Source of the DNA: Lutibacter sp.
Lineage (GTDB): Bacteria; Bacteroidota; Bacteroidia; Flavobacteriales; Flavobacteriaceae
Assembly (NCBI GenBank): GCA_004195315.1
Contig: SDWL01000109.1
Span: 1 to 6,859, forward strand
Length of the DNA stretch: 6,859 nt
Direction: 5' to 3'
Shown here: one piece after another, positions 6,395-6,859 of the stretch
Position numbering within the stretch: position 1 is the stretch's first letter
Layout: each line of letters begins with the position of its first letter
Notes under the pieces: generated by a model
Seen by the model: the letters and a program-made list of their open reading frames with translations, nothing else
Told to the model about the DNA's origin: nothing
Database searches by the model: none
Made by a program: the position numbers and the translations under genes

Positions 6395-6424
6395 TTGTTT
6401 AATATATTAATAGTTTTATATTTG
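6395..6424 (+). promoter_or_regulatory. Bacteroidota-type promoter of tRNA-Pro
   Basis: TTG (6395-6397), a 19-nt spacer and TATATTTG (6417-6424) match TTG-N(17-23)-TAnnTTTG exactly. The predicted start is near 6430, about 10 nt before the mature tRNA. The -33 element begins 5 nt after the thioredoxin-like stop codon. Confidence 0.75.
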
Positions 6425-6439
6425 CAGTCCGAAATTATT

Positions 6440-6514
6440 CGGGGTGTAGCGTAGCCCGGTTATCGCGCCACGTTTGGGACGTGGAGGCCGCAGGTTCGAA
6501 TCCTGCCACCCCGA
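6440..6514 (+). tRNA. tRNA-Pro (anticodon UGG)
   Basis: The full cloverleaf can be folded by eye. The acceptor CGGGGTG (6440-6446) pairs with CACCCCG (6507-6513), with discriminator A6514. The D arm has GCG/CGC (6449-6451, 6464-6466). The anticodon stem CCACG/CGTGG encloses the loop TTTGGGA, with anticodon TGG at 6475-6477. A 5-nt variable loop follows, then the T arm GCAGG-TTCGAAT-CCTGC (6490-6506). The 3' CCA is not encoded: the sequence continues CAA, so it must be added by nucleotidyltransferase. UGG can decode all or most CCN proline codons with wobble-base modification. Confidence 0.97.
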
Positions 6515-6515
6515 C

Positions 6516-6549
6516 AAAAAACTTTTTACAGAAATGTAAAAGGTTTTTT
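6516..6549 (+). terminator. Intrinsic terminator of tRNA-Pro, bidirectional
   Basis: Positions 6516-6530 pair with 6535-6549 across a GAAA tetraloop. The stem has 15 bp with one G-T wobble, and its outer part is A-T, so the 3' arm runs into T7 (6544-6550). It starts 1 nt after the tRNA discriminator base. The A-tract at 6516-6520 gives a T-tract on the minus strand, so it can also stop transcription coming from the right, where a decayed minus-strand ORF ends at 6557. Confidence 0.85.
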
Positions 6550-6859
6550 TATTTTATTATCTTTTTTTAATCAATTTTTCGCGCTCTAACTGATTAATTA
6601 CTTTAGCACATATTTCTTAACTGCTGATGAAACTGTTAGTGGATCAACAAGATTTAATGACCCAACCAGAACTATTGGTTTACCCTAATCTTCATTTAAA
6701 TTTTAATTAGACCGTTCTCATCAATTGATAGCTATCAGTTTGAAAATATTTTACCTAGTGAGGGATCAAGTCCAAAAGTTGTGGGATTTTAGTTTTACGC
6801 AAAAATATTTGTTAGTCTAAAGAGAAAGAACTCTACATTTCTAACACCTCTAAATTGTG
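6550..6859. other. 310-bp stretch without an intact gene
   Basis: No complete coding frame, RNA gene or clear mobile-element end is visible here. The stretch holds the possible decayed minus-strand ORF (6557-6770) and a perfect 12-bp palindrome TGATAGCTATCA (6726-6737). A minus-strand fragment F-L-R-K-T-K-I-P-Q-L-L-D-L-I-P-H at about 6804-6757 ends in a stop and may belong to the same relic. Nothing further could be supported for 6805-6859. Confidence 0.6.
6557..6770 (-). pseudogene. Possible decayed gene remnant with frameshifts, unidentified
   Basis: The minus strand shows protein-like stretches that continue one another only by changing frame. In order they are V-K-Y-F-Q-T-D-S-Y-Q (upstream of about 6725), D-E-N-G-L-I-K-I (about 6723-6700), G-K-P-I-V-L-V-G-S-L-N-L-V-D-P running on to K-K-Y-V-L-K (6684-6601), and V-I-N-Q-L-E-R-E-K-L-I-K-K-R to a TAA at 6557-6559. 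The last piece resembles an amphipathic C-terminal helix. The stop lies just before a terminator that works in this direction, as expected for a gene end. I do not recognise the family. Each open stretch is short enough to arise by chance in A/T-rich DNA, so the claim rests on their collinearity and placement. Confidence 0.3.

Noticed and set aside
6726..6737. TGATAGCTATCA perfect palindrome as an operator
   Set aside because: It lies within the degraded region with no nearby start codon or promoter to regulate; probably incidental.
6440..6859. Integrated element using tRNA-Pro as attachment site
   Set aside because: No integrase and no repeat of the tRNA 3' end was found downstream within the window; only a possible decayed ORF is visible.

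Overview
The window looks like a draft-assembly or metagenome contig from a member of the Bacteroidota, most likely the Flavobacteriaceae. This is inferred from four things: low G+C with A/T-rich intergenic DNA, near-absence of Shine-Dalgarno sequences, promoters matching the Bacteroidota pattern TTG-N(17-23)-TAnnTTTG, and familiar flavobacterial protein types. The first 19 bases are the Tn5/Nextera mosaic-end adapter, so the left end is a library artefact and not genomic sequence.

Layout from left to right. Positions 20-132 (minus strand) hold a near-consensus promoter and a 10-codon ORF, MNWWWNSLKQ-stop, with three consecutive Trp codons. This looks like the leader peptide of a tryptophan-biosynthesis attenuator whose operon lies beyond the contig edge. 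Positions 180-1763 (minus) encode an AspT/YidE/YbjL-type membrane transporter with two RCK_C (TrkA-C) domains. Positions 1913-2860 (minus) encode thioredoxin reductase TrxB, followed by an intrinsic terminator. Positions 2984-4561 and 4572-5996 (both minus) form a tight two-gene unit, with an aldehyde dehydrogenase transcribed first and a GMC-type FAD oxidoreductase second. Together they could oxidise an alcohol to an aldehyde and then to a carboxylic acid.

A 55-bp divergent intergenic region containing a perfect 12-bp palindrome separates this unit from a plus-strand thioredoxin-fold gene (6052-6390). That protein has lost the second active-site cysteine. A strong Bacteroidota promoter, tRNA-Pro(UGG) at 6440-6514 and a bidirectional intrinsic terminator follow. 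The last 310 bases hold no intact gene. Their minus strand carries short protein-like stretches in shifted frames that end at a stop just beyond the terminator, as expected of a decayed gene.

Most of the content is ordinary housekeeping and metabolism. The observations most worth following are the Trp leader at the contig edge, the Cys4 motif in the GMC oxidoreductase, the single-cysteine thioredoxin-like protein, the palindrome in the divergent promoter region, and the decayed ORF after the tRNA.
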